Below, in pieces: positions 1-10,374 of a stretch of 64,000 bases of DNA (positions are counted from its first letter, which is position 1; the number at the start of each line of letters is the position of its first letter). The notes below the pieces were generated by a model, which worked only from the letters and a program-made list of their open reading frames with translations, made no database searches and was not told the origin of the DNA. A program made the translations under genes and the position numbers. The stretch is taken from contig NC_080539.1 of the NCBI RefSeq assembly GCF_028640845.1, forward strand, positions 369,441,233 to 369,505,232. Direction: 5' to 3'. This stretch comes from Ahaetulla prasina. Lineage: Eukaryota > Chordata > Lepidosauria > Squamata > Colubridae.

Positions 1-180
1 GCCAAGTACCACTTATACTGTACCTGTGCATTTTGTTTTCCTTGCCTAAAAATAGAACCTTCCTTTTTTTCACCGTTGAATTTCATTTCGTTAGATAGCG
101 CCAATGTTCAATTCTGTCAAGATCCTTCTGCATCTTAAGCCCATCCCAGGCTATCCCTTTTCATAGCCCTCTTCCTCGGC
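1..180 (-). repeat. CR1-type LINE fragment
   Basis: The stretch resembles 40200-40420, where an equivalent minus-strand CR1 segment is found (shared words around 'ttgaatttcat' and the following 'gatcc..ctg..tctt..gccc'). It is short, has no open frame and is truncated by the window edge. Bases 181-239 show nothing recognisable. Confidence 0.55.
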
Positions 181-239
181 TCGGCTCGGCTTGTGGGAGC
201 CAAAAAAGCAACAGCTGAATCAGCGCTGAAGCCTCCTCT

Positions 240-905
240 TCCTTTATTTATTTATTTATTTTGTCACAACAATATATGTAGGTATCATACAAAAAGATTA
301 TATAGTATATAAACACATATATGAGTAAATATAAGGAGGTATAAGCATATATATATATATAGGAAGAAGAAAAGAAAAACAATAGGACAGGAACGGTAGG
401 CACGTTTGTGCGCTTATGCACGCCCCTTATGGTCCTCTTAGGAATGGGGTGAGGTCAATAGTAGAAAGTTTTTGGTTAAAGCTTTTAGGATTATGAGAAG
501 AGACCACAGAGTCAGGTAAAGTATTCCAAGCACTGATGATTCTGTTACAGAAGTCATATTTTCTGCAATCTAGATTAAAGCGGTTGACATTAAGTTTAAA
601 TCTATTAGTTGCTCTAGTATTATTGCAATTAAAGCTGAAGTAGTCTTTGACAGGAAGGACATTACAATAGATGATTCTGTGAGTTAAACTTAGGTCTTGT
701 CGAAGGCGACGGAGTTCCAAGTTTTCTAATCCCAGGATTTCAAGTCTGGTGGGATAAGGTATTTTGTTGTTTTCAGAGGAATGGAGAACTCTTCTTGTAA
801 AATATTTCTGGACACGTTCAATTGTATTGATGTCAGAGATGTGGTGAGGGTTCCAAACAGGCGAGCTGTATTCTAGAATTGGTCTAGCAAATGTTTTATA
901 TGCTC
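240..905 (-). repeat. CR1-group LINE, 3' end with RT C-terminus
   Basis: The element reads on the minus strand and ends at the left in a TTTATTTATTT tail (241-260). A 97-codon frame at 427-720 encodes the C-terminal tail of a non-LTR reverse-transcriptase polyprotein, ending in L-T-P-F-L-R-G-P. Related copies lie at 2195-2340, 39430-39960 and 51765-52260. It is 5' truncated near 905. Confidence 0.8.
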
Positions 906-1702
906 TGGTTAGTAGTAATAATAATAATAATAATAATAATTTAATTTTTATACCGCCCTTCTCCCGAAGGACTCAGGGCGGTGAACAGGCAGATAAAATA
1001 ATACAATACATTTCAATAAAAACACTATTTAAAAAACTTATTCCATAAAGCCTAAATTTAAAATACAATACAAAATATAAAATAAACCCCAATAAAATCC
1101 ATGTTTAAAAACCCTATTAAGCCAGTCCTGCTCGGAAGAATAAATATGTTTTAAGCTCGCGGCGAAAGGTCCGGAGGTCAGGAAGTTGTCAAAGTCCTGG
1201 GGGAAGCTCATTCCAGAGGGTAGGTGCTCCCACAGAGAAGGCTCTCCCCCTGGGGGTCGCCAACCTACACTGTTTGGCTGACAGCACCCTGAGGAGGCCC
1301 TCTCTATGGGAGCGTACCGGCCAGTGGGAGGCATGTGGTAACAGAAGGTGGTCCCGAAGATATCCCGGTCCTATGCCATGGAGCGCTTTAAAGGTGGTAA
1401 CCAACACCTTGAAGTGCACTCGGAAAACCACAGGTAGCCAGTGCAGCCTGCGCAGGATCGGTGTTATATGGTGTTATATGGGAGCCACGAGTGGCTCCCT
1501 CTATCACCCGCGCGGCTGCATTCTGAACTAACTGAAGTCTCCGGGTGCACCTCAAGGGGAGCCCCATGTAGAGAGCATTACAGTAGTCCAGGCGAGAAGT
1601 GACGAGGGCGTGAGTGACCGTGCATAAGGCATCCCGGTCTAGAAAGGGGCGCAACTGGCGGACCAGAGATAGTGTGGTGTTTTTGGAAAAGAAGCTACGC
1701 AA
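906..1702 (-). repeat. L2-like LINE, 3' part
   Basis: Minus-strand L2-like element of the family whose 3' end reads 'ATACCGCCCT...AGGGCGGT'. It starts at the left with a (TAA)n tail at 910-940. Broken frames at 1189-1431 and 1388-1702 encode the RT C-terminal region (T-H-A-L-V-T-S-R-L-D-Y-C-N-A-L-Y motif), separated by a frameshift caused by a small duplication of 'tggtgttatat' near 1465-1480. It is 5' truncated. Confidence 0.85.
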
Positions 1703-1935
1703 GATTAGGTTTACAACTCTTAGAGCTTTTCTTCCTCTTCCTTCTCCCTCTCCAAGTCACCTCTTCCTGGTTGCCAGCTTTGTGGAGCGGACCGAGCACG
1801 GGGGACTTGCGCTGGAAGCGTGCACCTGCATAAATTTAAAATGTGCCTTAGGCACACCGAATTGATTTTCAAAAAAAAGGGGGAATAAAACACAAAGGGG
1901 GATTTTAAATGCCTGCCGTTGTCATCTCTTTTCAG
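1703..1935 (+). other. Gene-proximal sequence upstream of first coding exon
   Basis: This stretch shows no recognisable repeat except the L2 edge. It ends in a pyrimidine-rich tract and AG at 1934-1935, a plausible 3' splice site, implying a non-coding leader exon further upstream. No convincing TATA box or CpG island is visible. Confidence 0.4.
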
Positions 1936-2014
1936 CTGCTGTGCGCTGTGAGCTTCAGGATGTCCCTCACACTATCGTGGATCGTGGCTCTTCTCGCCTG
2001 TCTCTCCTGCTTAG
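1936..2014 (+). CDS. CSF3R: CSF3R-like exon 1: 5'UTR end and signal peptide
   Basis: The ATG at 1960 opens an 18-codon hydrophobic leader (M-S-L-T-L-S-W-I-V-A-L-L-A-C-L-S-C-L), a typical cleavable signal peptide that directs the receptor into the secretory pathway. The exon appears to start at 1936 after 'tctcttttcag', so 24 bases of 5'UTR precede the ATG. It ends in phase 1 at 2014 before the donor 'gtaaca'. A leader exon carrying only the UTR end and signal peptide is usual in gp130-group receptors. The next exon found is 23 kb away and completes the split glycine codon. Because the exon is so short, its assignment rests on position, phase and leader quality rather than homology. Confidence 0.65.
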
Positions 2015-2194
2015 GTAACAATTGAGATCCAGAAGAGTTTTTGGTGGGTTTGGTATGGGGAGTCCTCCACTTATGACCGTAGTCAAGCCCCCAACACTTC
2101 CGTCGCTAAACAAGACATTTGTTAAGGGAGTTCTGCTCTATTTTAGGACCTTCCTTGCCCCAGGTGTTATCTACTATCTACTATCTCCTATTAT
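2015..2194. other. First-intron start, no gene
   Basis: Intronic sequence with a few words of the 'gttaagggag' MITE family (2100-2135) and a short 'tatctactatct' run. Nothing else was recognised. Confidence 0.5.
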
Positions 2195-2340
2195 CTATTA
2201 TTGACCTCACCCCATTCCTAAGAGGTCTGTAAGGGGCGTGCATAAGAGCACCAGCGTGCCTACCGTCCCTGTCCTAATGTTCCCTTTGACTGTATCCAAT
2301 TTGTATGGTTATTTCATGTTTATACTTATTTATTTATTTA
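2195..2340 (+). repeat. CR1-group LINE 3' end
   Basis: Plus-strand 3' end matching the family at 51765-52260. It contains the coding tail for L-T-P-F-L-R and its stop, then 'aggggcgtgcataagagcac' and a TTATTTATTT tail. Confidence 0.75.
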
Positions 2341-2520
2341 TTTTTCAAATTTTTATACCGCCCTTCTCCAAGGACTCAGGGCGGTGTACGGCATAGATAA
2401 AATACAAATACCCAAAAGATTTTAAAATGCAATATCCAGTTAAAAATCTAATTCAATAGCTGTATATTTAAAATTAGTAAGTAAAAAATTACAAAATAAA
2501 TTAAAAACCCTTAAAAACCC
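2341..2520 (-). repeat. L2-like LINE 3'UTR fragment
   Basis: Contains the family signature 'ataccgcccttctcc...aggactcagggcggt' and the A-rich 3'UTR, but no coding part. Confidence 0.75.
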
Positions 2521-2524
2521 ACTG

Positions 2525-2905
2525 CAGTCTGTTATTAACAGCAGCTGCCTGCAATTACTGCAGGTTCAAGCCCCACCAGGCCCAAGGTTGACTCAGCCTT
2601 CCATCCTTTATAAGGTAGGTAAAATTGTGTTGTAAATGTTGTACCTTGATGAAGGTATCTTTTCTTTTATGTACACTGAGAGCATAGGCACCAAGACAAA
2701 TTCCTTGTGTGTCCAATCACACTTGGCCAATAAAAATTCTATTCTGTTCTATTCTATTAAATGAGGACCCAGATTGTTGGGGGCAATAAGTTGACTTTGT
2801 ATATAAATATACAAATAGGATGAAGACTATTGCTAACATAGTGTAAGCCGTCCTGAGTCTTCGGAGAAGGGCCGGATATAAATGCAAATAAATAAATAAA
2901 TAAAG
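2525..2905 (+). repeat. Sauria-type SINE split by a CR1 3' end
   Basis: The SINE halves are 2525-2632 and 2759-2905; the uninterrupted version lies at 53882-54145. Between them is a ~125-bp plus-strand CR1 3' end (2633-2758) with 'ttggccaataaaa' and an ATTCT tail. The SINE tail ends in AAATAAATAAAT. Confidence 0.8.
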
Positions 2906-3330
2906 TTTATTTTTATTTTATTTTATTTTATTTTTCAAATTTATATACCGCCCTATCTCCCTAAGGACTCAGGGCGGTTCACAGGCAGTTAAAATACATA
3001 TAAATACAGATTAAAAAACAATTTAAAAACTTATTCTATTGCCCGAAATTTAAAATAGTATAAATAATAAAAACCCCTTAAAACCCATAACTTTAAAATC
3101 TAATCCAGTCCCGCACAGATAAATAAGTGTGTTTTAAGCTCGCGACGAAAGGTTCGGAGGTCCGGAAGTTGCCGAAGTCCTGGGGGGAGTTCGTTCCAGA
3201 GGGTGGGAGCCCCCACAGAGAAGGCCCTTCCCCTGGGTGTCGCCAGACGGCACTGCCTAGCTGACGGCACCCTGAGGAGTCCCTCTCTGTGAGAGCGCAC
3301 GGGTCGGTGAGAGGTATTTGGTAGCATTAA
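2906..3330 (-). repeat. L2-like LINE, truncated
   Basis: Minus-strand 3' end with a frame at 3100-3327 encoding the RT tail (W-N-E-L-P-P-G-L-R motif). A TTTTATTTTA tail marks the 3' end at the left. Beyond it, 3330-3495 is A/T-rich with no clear identity. Confidence 0.8.
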
Positions 3331-3496
3331 AATTAAAATTAATTAGCATTAAATTAGCATTAAAATTAAGTATTAAAATTTGTCAATTTAAGCCAGCCCC
3401 GCTTGGTGGAAAAAGAAAGTTTTGAGCTCATGCTTATATATACTGCTGTGTTTGACAAATAAAAAAAAAAGTGAAATCGTTGCATGTATTAAATTA

Positions 3497-4114
3497 CACC
3501 TAGTCCTCGACTTACAACACTTCACTTAGTGGCCGTTCATCGCTACAGCCGCACTGAAAAAAAGGGACCTAGGACCGTTTTTCACACTTACAACCTCTGT
3601 CGCATTCCCCATGGTCACGCGATGAAAATTCAGAGGCTTGGCAACTGGCTCGCATTTATGACGGTCGCAGTGTCACGCGATCTCTTTTTTGCGACCTTCC
3701 GGCGAGCAAAGTCAAGGGGGAAGCCAGATTCACTTAACAACCGTGTTACTCCCTTATCAGCTGCAGGGATTCACTTAACAACTGTGGCAAGAAAGGTCGT
3801 AAAACGGGACAAAGCTCACTGAACAAAAGAAATGGTGGCCATAAGTCGAGGACTACCTGTAGTCATGCAGTTGTTAAGTGAATCTGGCTTCCCCGTTGAC
3901 TTTCTCCTGTCGGATGGTCGTAAAAGGGGAACACGTAAGATCCCGGGAGACGGCAACCGTCATAAATACGAACCAGTTGCCAACAGTCCTGAGTTCTGAT
4001 CACGCGACCCTGGGGATTCTTGCAACGGTCATCAGTGTGAAAAATGAGTCTCTTTTTTTTCAATGCTGTGGCAACTTCGATCACTAAATGGAACTGTTGT
4101 AAGTCGAGGACGAC
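3497..4114. repeat. Palindromic MITE family (GTCCTCGACTTAC), two copies
   Basis: Two back-to-back copies (3497-3862 and about 3855-4114) of a short element. Its ends read 'gtcctcgacttacaac' and the inverse 'aagtcgaggactacctg', and its body repeats 'gattcacttaacaac'. No coding capacity. The family recurs throughout the introns and gives rise to the 33-bp minisatellite at 33716-34990. Confidence 0.8.
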
Positions 4115-4190
4115 AACATAAATGTAGCTTGAGCTCCTCATTTTCAAAACAAGTGTCTTTCTCTGTCAATCAAATTGTCGTTGTTGTTAG

Positions 4191-4960
4191 TTGCGAATTC
4201 GTGTCCGACCCATCGCGACCCCATGGACAACATTTCTGGGTTCTATCATATCGCAAGATCTCAAATGGACAGCTAACATCAAAAACATCATTAAAAAAGG
4301 ACAACAAAGAATGTTCTTTCTGCGCCAACTCAGTAAGCTCAAACTGCCCAAGGAGCTGCTGATCCAATTCTACAGAGGAATTATTGAGTCTGTCATTTGC
4401 ACCTCTATAACTGCCTGGTTCGGTTCTGCAACCCAACAAGAAAAACACAGACTTCAGAGGATAATTAGAACTGCAGAAAAAATAATTGCTACCAACTTGC
4501 CTTCCATTGGGGACCTGTATACTGCACGAATCAAGAAGAGGGCCATGAAAATATTTGCAGATCCCTCGCATCCTGGACATAAACTGTTTCAACTCCTACC
4601 CTCAAAACGCCGCTATAGAGCACTGCACACCAGAACAACTAGACACAAGAACAGTTTTTTCCCGAAGGCCATCACTCTGCTAAACAAATAATTCCCTCAA
4701 CACTGTCAAACTATTTACTGAATCTGCACTACTATTAATCGTTTCATAGTTCCCATCACCAATCTCTTTCCACTTATGACTGTATGACTATAACTTGTTG
4801 CTGGCAATCCTTATGATTTATATTGATATATTGATCATCAATTGTGTTGTAAATGTTGTACCTTGATGAACGTATCTTTTCTTTTATGTACACTGAGAGC
4901 ATATGCACCAAGACAAATTCCTTGTGTGTCCAATCACACTTGGCCAATAAAAAAATAAAA
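4191..4960 (+). repeat. CR1 LINE (snake type), 3' part
   Basis: A frame at 4191-4691 encodes the C-terminal tail of a CR1 reverse transcriptase (L-I-Q-F-Y-R-G-I-I-E-S, L-P-S-I-x-D-L-Y-T-A, R-H-K-N-S-F-F-P motifs) and ends in a stop at 4689. The 3'UTR follows and ends in 'ttggccaataaa' with an A-rich tail in place of the usual ATTCT repeats. The first part of that frame (4191-4235) is not CR1. The element is 5' truncated near 4236. Confidence 0.85.
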
Positions 4961-4980
4961 ATAAAAAATAAAAAAATAAA

Positions 4981-5575
4981 CATTCCTCCAGGCCTTCCTG
5001 TCCTCTACCATCCTCTGGAGTCCATTTAAACTCATGCCTACTGCTTCAGTGACTCCATCCATCCACCTCGTTCTCTGTCGTCCCCTTCTTCTTTTGCCCT
5101 CCATCTTTCCCAGCATTAGGCTCTTCTCCAGGGAGTCCTTTCTTCTCATTAGGTGGCCAAAGTATTTCAGTTTCATCTTCAGGATCTGGCCTTCTAAAGA
5201 GCAGTCAGGACTGATCTCCTCTTCGCCTTGCAGTCTCCCTTGGACTGCAAGGCGAACAAACAAGTCAGTCCTAGAGGAGATCAACCCTGACTGCTCTTTA
5301 GAAGGCCAGATCCTGAAGATGAAACTCAAATACTTTGGCCACCTAATGAGAAAGAAGGACTCCCTGGAGAAGAGCCGAATGCTGGGAAAGATTGAGGGCA
5401 AAAGAAGAAGGGGACGATAGAGAACGAGGTGGCTGGATGGAGTCACTGAAGCAGTCGGCATGAGTTTAAATGGACTCCAGAGGATGGTAGAGGACAGGAA
5501 GGCCTGGAGGAACGTTGTCCATGGGGTCGCGATGGGTCAGACACGACTTCGTAACTAACAACAACAAGGACCAAC
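4981..5575. repeat. BovB (RTE) LINE 3' end, inverted duplication
   Basis: Two BovB 3' ends lie head to head: 4981-5240 in minus orientation and 5245-5575 in plus orientation. The plus arm encodes Y-F-G-H-L-M-R-(R/K)-K-D-S-L-E-K and ends with the BovB-type 'tcagacacgact'. The arms pair to form a large palindrome with a centre near 5240. Both arms carry substitutions and stops. Confidence 0.85.
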
Positions 5576-5579
5576 CAGT

Positions 5580-5740
5580 TTGATTGCCTTGCACTCCAAG
5601 GGACTCGCAGGAGTCTTCTCCAGCACCAGAGTTCAAAGGGCTCAATTCTTTGGCGCTCAGCCTTCCTTATGGTCCAGCTTTCACAGCCATCCGTTGCAAC
5701 CGGGAAAACCAGAGCCTTGACAATGCGCACTATATCAGAT
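5580..5740 (-). repeat. BovB LINE internal fragment
   Basis: The minus strand encodes the BovB hallmark D-G-C-E-S-W-T-I-R-K-A-E and L-W-C-W-R-R-L-L-R-V-P-W at 5590-5720. The remainder, 5740-5885, shows nothing. Confidence 0.85.
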
Positions 5741-5885
5741 CATTAGCAGATGTCAAATCAATAACACCCCCCATCGAAGCTGTTATCTTGTTCTCTAGGC
5801 CTTCTCTGCAGTTAAATGCTCCAGGAAATAAACCACAGAGCGCTGACCTAGTTCTCCAGTCTAAATACAAGCCCTTGCTCATTTT

Positions 5886-6095
5886 GAAGTGCAGGCAGTC
5901 CTCGACTTACGACCGGTTGCTTAGCAACCCTCTGAAGCAGACTTCCCAAAAGATGCATGTACCGAAAGCCCTCGATTTACAGCAGTTTTTTTCAGTGATG
6001 GTTCAAAGTTACAGCGGCACTGAGGAAAAAGTGGCATGGCTGTTTTGTCACCCTTACGACTGTTTAGGCCTCGCCATGGTCGCGTGACCAACAAG
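5886..6095. repeat. GTCCTCGACTTAC MITE, partial
   Basis: Left end 'cagtcctcgacttacgacc' and the body words of the family, interrupted at about 6097 by a tRNA-like SINE. Confidence 0.75.
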
Positions 6096-6096
6096 A

Positions 6097-6340
6097 AGTG
6101 GTGGCGGTGGCCGAGAGGTGGAGCTCTCGCCTCACAATCAGGAGGCCATGAGTTCGATCCTAGACAGAGACAGATCTTTCTCTCTCTGGGCACAATGAGA
6201 ATATATCTGCTGAACAAAACTTCTCATTGGCAACAGGAAAGGCCTCCGGCCATTAAACAGTCTGCTAGCTCCATTCAGTGGCCCAGACTCCACCCCACAA
6301 GGGATTATGGGGTCATTAAAAGATGATGATGATGATGGTC
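6097..6340 (+). repeat. tRNA-derived SINE with GAT tail
   Basis: A tRNA-like head (A-box-like 'ggtggccgagaggtgga', B-box-like 'gagttcgatcc') is followed by a 150-bp body and a (GAT)n tail at 6324-6337. The head resembles a class II (Leu/Ser-like) tRNA. It sits inside a MITE whose other part resumes at about 6340. Confidence 0.75.
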
Positions 6341-6389
6341 CATGTGATCAACAGTCAGATGCTTGGCAACTGACTCATACTGGGTTTGT

Positions 6390-7025
6390 ACAGGTAGTCC
6401 TCAACTTACAACAGTTCATTCAGTGACCGTTTGAAGTTACAATGGCACTGAAAAAGTGACCTATGACCGTTTTTTCACACTTATGACCATTGCAGCATCC
6501 CCATGGTCATGTGGTTTACATTCGGATGCTTGACAACTGACTCACACTTACGACGGTCGCAGTGTCCTGGGTCATACAATCCCCTTTTGCAACCTTCTGA
6601 CAAGCAACTAACCTAACAACTGTGATGATTCATTTAACAACTGTGACGAAAAAGGTCGTAAAATGGGGCAAAACTCATTAACAAATCTCTCACGTAGCAA
6701 CAGAAACGGTGGGCTCAATTTTGGTCGTAAGTCGAGGACAACCTGTATTACCAGTTTTGAAGTTCCACCCCCACCCCAGATGTTAAGCGAGGCAGTTGTT
6801 AAGGGAGCTTGGCCCCATTTTTACATCCTGTTTGCCACAGTCATTAAGTGAATCATTGCTGTTGTTAAGTGAATCATATACGTCCCACTTAATGATTGTG
6901 GGTATGTTCACCAGAGAAAAAGCGCGGTTATAAACCCATTGTGGTCACACTATTATTTTGTTTAACGACCCTAATGCTTAGTCACCAATTCACTAATAGC
7001 AATTTGGGTCGCTAAGTGAGGACAA
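6390..7025. repeat. GTCCTCGACTTAC MITE, full copy plus diverged inverted copy
   Basis: A copy at 6390-6755 begins 'caggtagtcctcaacttac' and ends 'cgtaagtcgaggacaacctg'. A more diverged, inverted copy follows to about 7025. Confidence 0.75.
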
Positions 7026-7320
7026 CCAGCATAAATCTGCCAATCTAACCTACAACCACCACCAACCTCTTAAACTCATGAACTCATGACATTTCCTCCA
7101 GATTCCTGTTGGCTACTTTCCCTCTCCCTACGCTTCTTGTACTTTTCTTTTTAATTTAAAAATGGTGTAAAGAAGGGGGAAAGCAATTTCCTGTTTTGCA
7201 ATCGATTCAGAGCCTGGGGCTCCATCTCATCCGATGAAGATCGCAACCGATGCGCAGGTGGAAATCAAAGTAAAGCTGGAGAAACCGAGGAAGATTTTTA
7301 GAAGAAAGACCATCGGATCC
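7026..7320. other. Intronic, no gene seen
   Basis: No open frame of note, no repeat recognised and no Ig-like exon. Confidence 0.5.
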
Positions 7321-7900
7321 TCAGGCTAGAAGTCTATCGAGATTCTCAGCCATCCAGGTCACGGTTGGCCCAAAAGGTGCTTTTTTTTCAAGAGGCAATT
7401 GGACTTTTTCTTTGAAGACGTTTCGTTTCTCATCCAAGAAGCTTCTTCAGCTCTGACGGGGTGGGGAATGGAATGATTTATACTCCTTGCAGACAGTTGG
7501 TCATTTGCATTGTTTTAGAGAGCCATTGAGGCCACTTGGAGGCTGGTTCGAAAGAGGCCATTATGTCAAAATTGAACAGCCCTCTCTCAACAGAGGGGAA
7601 GGGATACAACATCATCTATCTCCTGCTCACAACACAGTCCTTTTGGCAGTTCCAAGAAGGCTCCATACCCATTTGCACCACTCGGGTGACTCTGAGGACA
7701 CAGATTAAATCTCCAAGTGGCCTCAACGACCCTCTCAAAGGATGCAAATGACCAGCTGTCTGCAAGGAGTAGAAATCCTTCCGTTCTCCGCCATCCAGTT
7801 AGAGCTGAAGAATCTCCTTGAATCAGAAGTGAAATGTCTTCAAAGAAAAAACAAGAAAGTTCAGTTGCCTCTTGAAAAAAAAAACACCTTTGGAATAAGG
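7321..7900. repeat. Penelope-like element 3' fragment with inverted flanks
   Basis: Overlapping plus-strand frames at 7487-7751 encode the GIY-YIG-region tail of a Penelope element (Q-P-S-L-N-R-G-E-G and H-H-L-S-P-A-H-N motifs). The flank 7340-7510 is the inverse of 7735-7895 (shared words such as 'gaagcttcttcagctctga'). The inverted pair encloses the coding fragment. Frames are broken. Confidence 0.8.
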
Positions 7901-7919
7901 CTAGAAGAATAGAACAGAA

Positions 7920-8526
7920 TAAAGTAGAATAGAATAGAATAGAATAGAATAGAATAGAATAGAATAGAATAGAATAGAATAGAATAGAATAGAATAGAAT
8001 AGGAATAGGAATAGGAATAGGAATAGAATAGAATAGAATAGAATAGAATAGAATAGAATAGAATAGAATAGAATAGAATAGAATAAGGAATAGGAATAGG
8101 AATAGGAATAGGAATAGGAATAGGAATAGAATAGAATAAGGAATAGGAATAGGAATAGGAATAGGAATAGAATAGAATAGAATAGAATAGAATAGAATAG
8201 AATAGAATAGAATAGAATAGAACAGGTTACAGACTAGAATAAGGTAGGGTAGAATAGAATAGAATAGAATAGAATAGAATAGAATAGAATAGAATAGAAT
8301 AGAATAGAATAGAATAGAATAGAATAGAATAGAATAGAATAGAATAGAATAAGGAATAGGAATAGGAATAGGAATAGGAATAGGAATAGGAATAGGAATA
8401 GGAATAGGAATAGAATAGAATAAGGAATAGAAATAGGAATAGGAATAGAATAGAATAGAATAGAATAGAATAGAATAGAATAGAATAGAATAGAATAGAA
8501 TAGAATAGAATAGAATAGAATAGAAA
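7920..8526. repeat. (GAATA)n / (GGAATA)n microsatellite array
   Basis: About 600 bp of GAATA repeats with blocks of GGAATA. It abuts the 3' end of the minus-strand CR1 at 8527, so it is most simply the expanded tail of that LINE. Confidence 0.9.
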
Positions 8527-9173
8527 AGAAAACAGAGTTGGAAGGGACTATGGAGGTCTTCTAGTCCAACCCCATGCTTAGGCAGGAAACACTACAGCAC
8601 TTCAGACAAATGGTTCTCCAGCATCTTCTTAAAAACTTCCAGTGTTGGAGCATTCAACTTCTGGAAGCAAGTTGTTCCACTGATCAACTGCTTTTACTGT
8701 CAGGAAATTTCTCCTTCGCTCTAGGTTGATTCCGTCCTTGATTAGTTTCCACCTATTGCTTCTTGTTCTACCCTCAGGTGCTTTGGAGAATAGTTTGACT
8801 CCCTCTTCTTTGTGGCAACCCCTGAGATATTGGAAGACTGCTATCATGTCTCCCCTAGTCCTCCTTTTCATTAAACGAGACACACCCAGTTCCTGCAATC
8901 GTTCTTCCTATGTTTTAGCCTCCAGTCCCCTAATCATCTTTGTTGCTCTTCTCTGCACTCTTTCTAGAGTCTCAGCATCTTTTTTATATTATGTGACCAA
9001 AACCGGATGTCGTATTCCAAGTGTGGCCTTTCCAAAACATTATCAAGTGGTGTTAATTCTTCACCTGATCTTGATTCTCTCTCTCTGTTATTTGCAGCCT
9101 AGGACTGCTTTGCCTCATTTCAGCAGCTTCTTCTAATCCAACTTCCTGCTCAAGGAGGTTGGACATCTTATAC
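8527..9173 (-). repeat. CR1 LINE 3' part
   Basis: A minus-strand frame at 8629-8898 encodes the conserved CR1 tail ([22 protein letters not shown]). Upstream coding continues with frameshifts to about 9150. The 3' end 'cagagttggaagggac' joins directly to the microsatellite on its left. Confidence 0.85.
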
Positions 9174-9371
9174 CAGGGGTTTCCAACCTTGGCAACTTTC
9201 AGACTTGTGGACTTCAACTCCCAGAGTTCCTCAGCCAGCAAAGTTGAAGTCCACAAGTCTTAAAGTTGAAGTCTTCAATTCTGGGAGTTGAAGTCCACAA
9301 GCAAAGCTGGCTGAGGAATTCTGGGAGCTGAAGTCCACAAGTCTTAAAGTTGCTAAGGTTGAAGACCCCTG
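9174..9371. mobile_element. Short non-autonomous hAT-type element
   Basis: Ends are CAGGGGTTTCCAACC and the inverse ...GAAGACCCCTG. It is flanked by 8-bp near-duplicates (tcttatac at 9166-9173, ccttacac at 9372-9379). The interior holds repeated 'gaagtccacaagtctt' blocks in both orientations. CAG-type ends with 8-bp duplications fit hAT transposition. Confidence 0.75.
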
Positions 9372-9450
9372 CCTTACACCAGCCCGGGTCATTGAGCAAG
9401 GGGGTTGGACTAGAAGACCTCCAAGATCCCTTCCAACTCTGTTATTCTGT
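9372..9450 (+). repeat. CR1 3' terminus fragment
   Basis: Carries the plus-strand CR1 3' end words 'ggttggactagaagacctcc' and 'cttccaactctgttattct'. Confidence 0.7.
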
Positions 9451-9689
9451 CAAATGAACTGGGAACCGGAATTGGGTGGGGTGGGGGGCTTTAATCGACC
9501 TTAATCCTCCTCACCTCCCCTTTCTGGACCATGCAAGGTGCATCATGCGGGCAAATTGCCTTCCTCTGCTTGGACAGTTTCGGATTTCCTGCTTTCTGCT
9601 GGCTGTTTCTCTCTGTTCCACTCTGAGCCACGTTCTCTCCATATTCAATAGCTGCATTATTATTTTTTTCTTCTCCTTTTTTTTCCTTC

Positions 9690-9724
<35 letters not shown>

Positions 9725-10255
9725 GTGCCGGCTGGCTTCGTGGAAGTGGAGGGAACATTGTGTCCAGGGCTGCAAATTGTTGGAAGGAAGCCAGATGGGC
9801 GCTCGGGCTCTTTTTCATCGGTACAAGCCCCCCCCTCCCCCCCAGGGCAGGGGAAGGGGATTCCGAGTGGCTTTGCAGGTCGGTGGTGAAAGTCCTGGTA
9901 GCTGCTGATCCTCTCTCCAGGGGTCTCGTGCAGTTAGCGCTGCAATTACGAATCCAATTTTAGTTCATCCCTCCATTATGAATTAATTAGATCGTGGGGT
10001 GTGCAAATCTCAGAGTCTCTCTCGCTCCCCCCCACTCCTTCCACAGCCCCTTTAAACCTCAGGTGTTGTCTCTCGAGTCCGTCAAAAAGCCACCTTTGAA
10101 TTGTCATGTTTGGTGTGAAACGCAGGGAGTCAGCACATCAACAGAAGGCCCTTTTTAATCCCATATCTGTGGTTTTCTTGAAGATGTTTCACTACCTAAC
10201 TAGGTAACATCATCAGGGAAGGTCTGATAAAACACTTCCAAGGAAACCACCAAGC
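9451..10255. other. Mostly unique intronic sequence with a (TTTC)n run
   Basis: No gene seen. A (TTTC)n tract lies at 9690-9724. The AT-rich 'attatgaattaattaga' near 9975-9992, within an otherwise repeat-free 9730-10100, resembles homeodomain-type sites and could be regulatory. A fragment related to the 15060-15535 repeats lies at 10175-10255. Confidence 0.4.
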
Positions 10256-10374
10256 TCAGAGACAGAGTATCAAGGATCCCACAGTTCGACCCCGAACTCC
10301 AAATATTCTTTTTTGTTGGAATTCCAAATCTGTTAAATTTAATGTGGGGGTTGTCCTGCATCCACCCATACTGT

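Noticed and set aside
6097..6175. tRNA-Leu/Ser gene
   Set aside because: Only the head is tRNA-like; it leads into a SINE body with a GAT tail.
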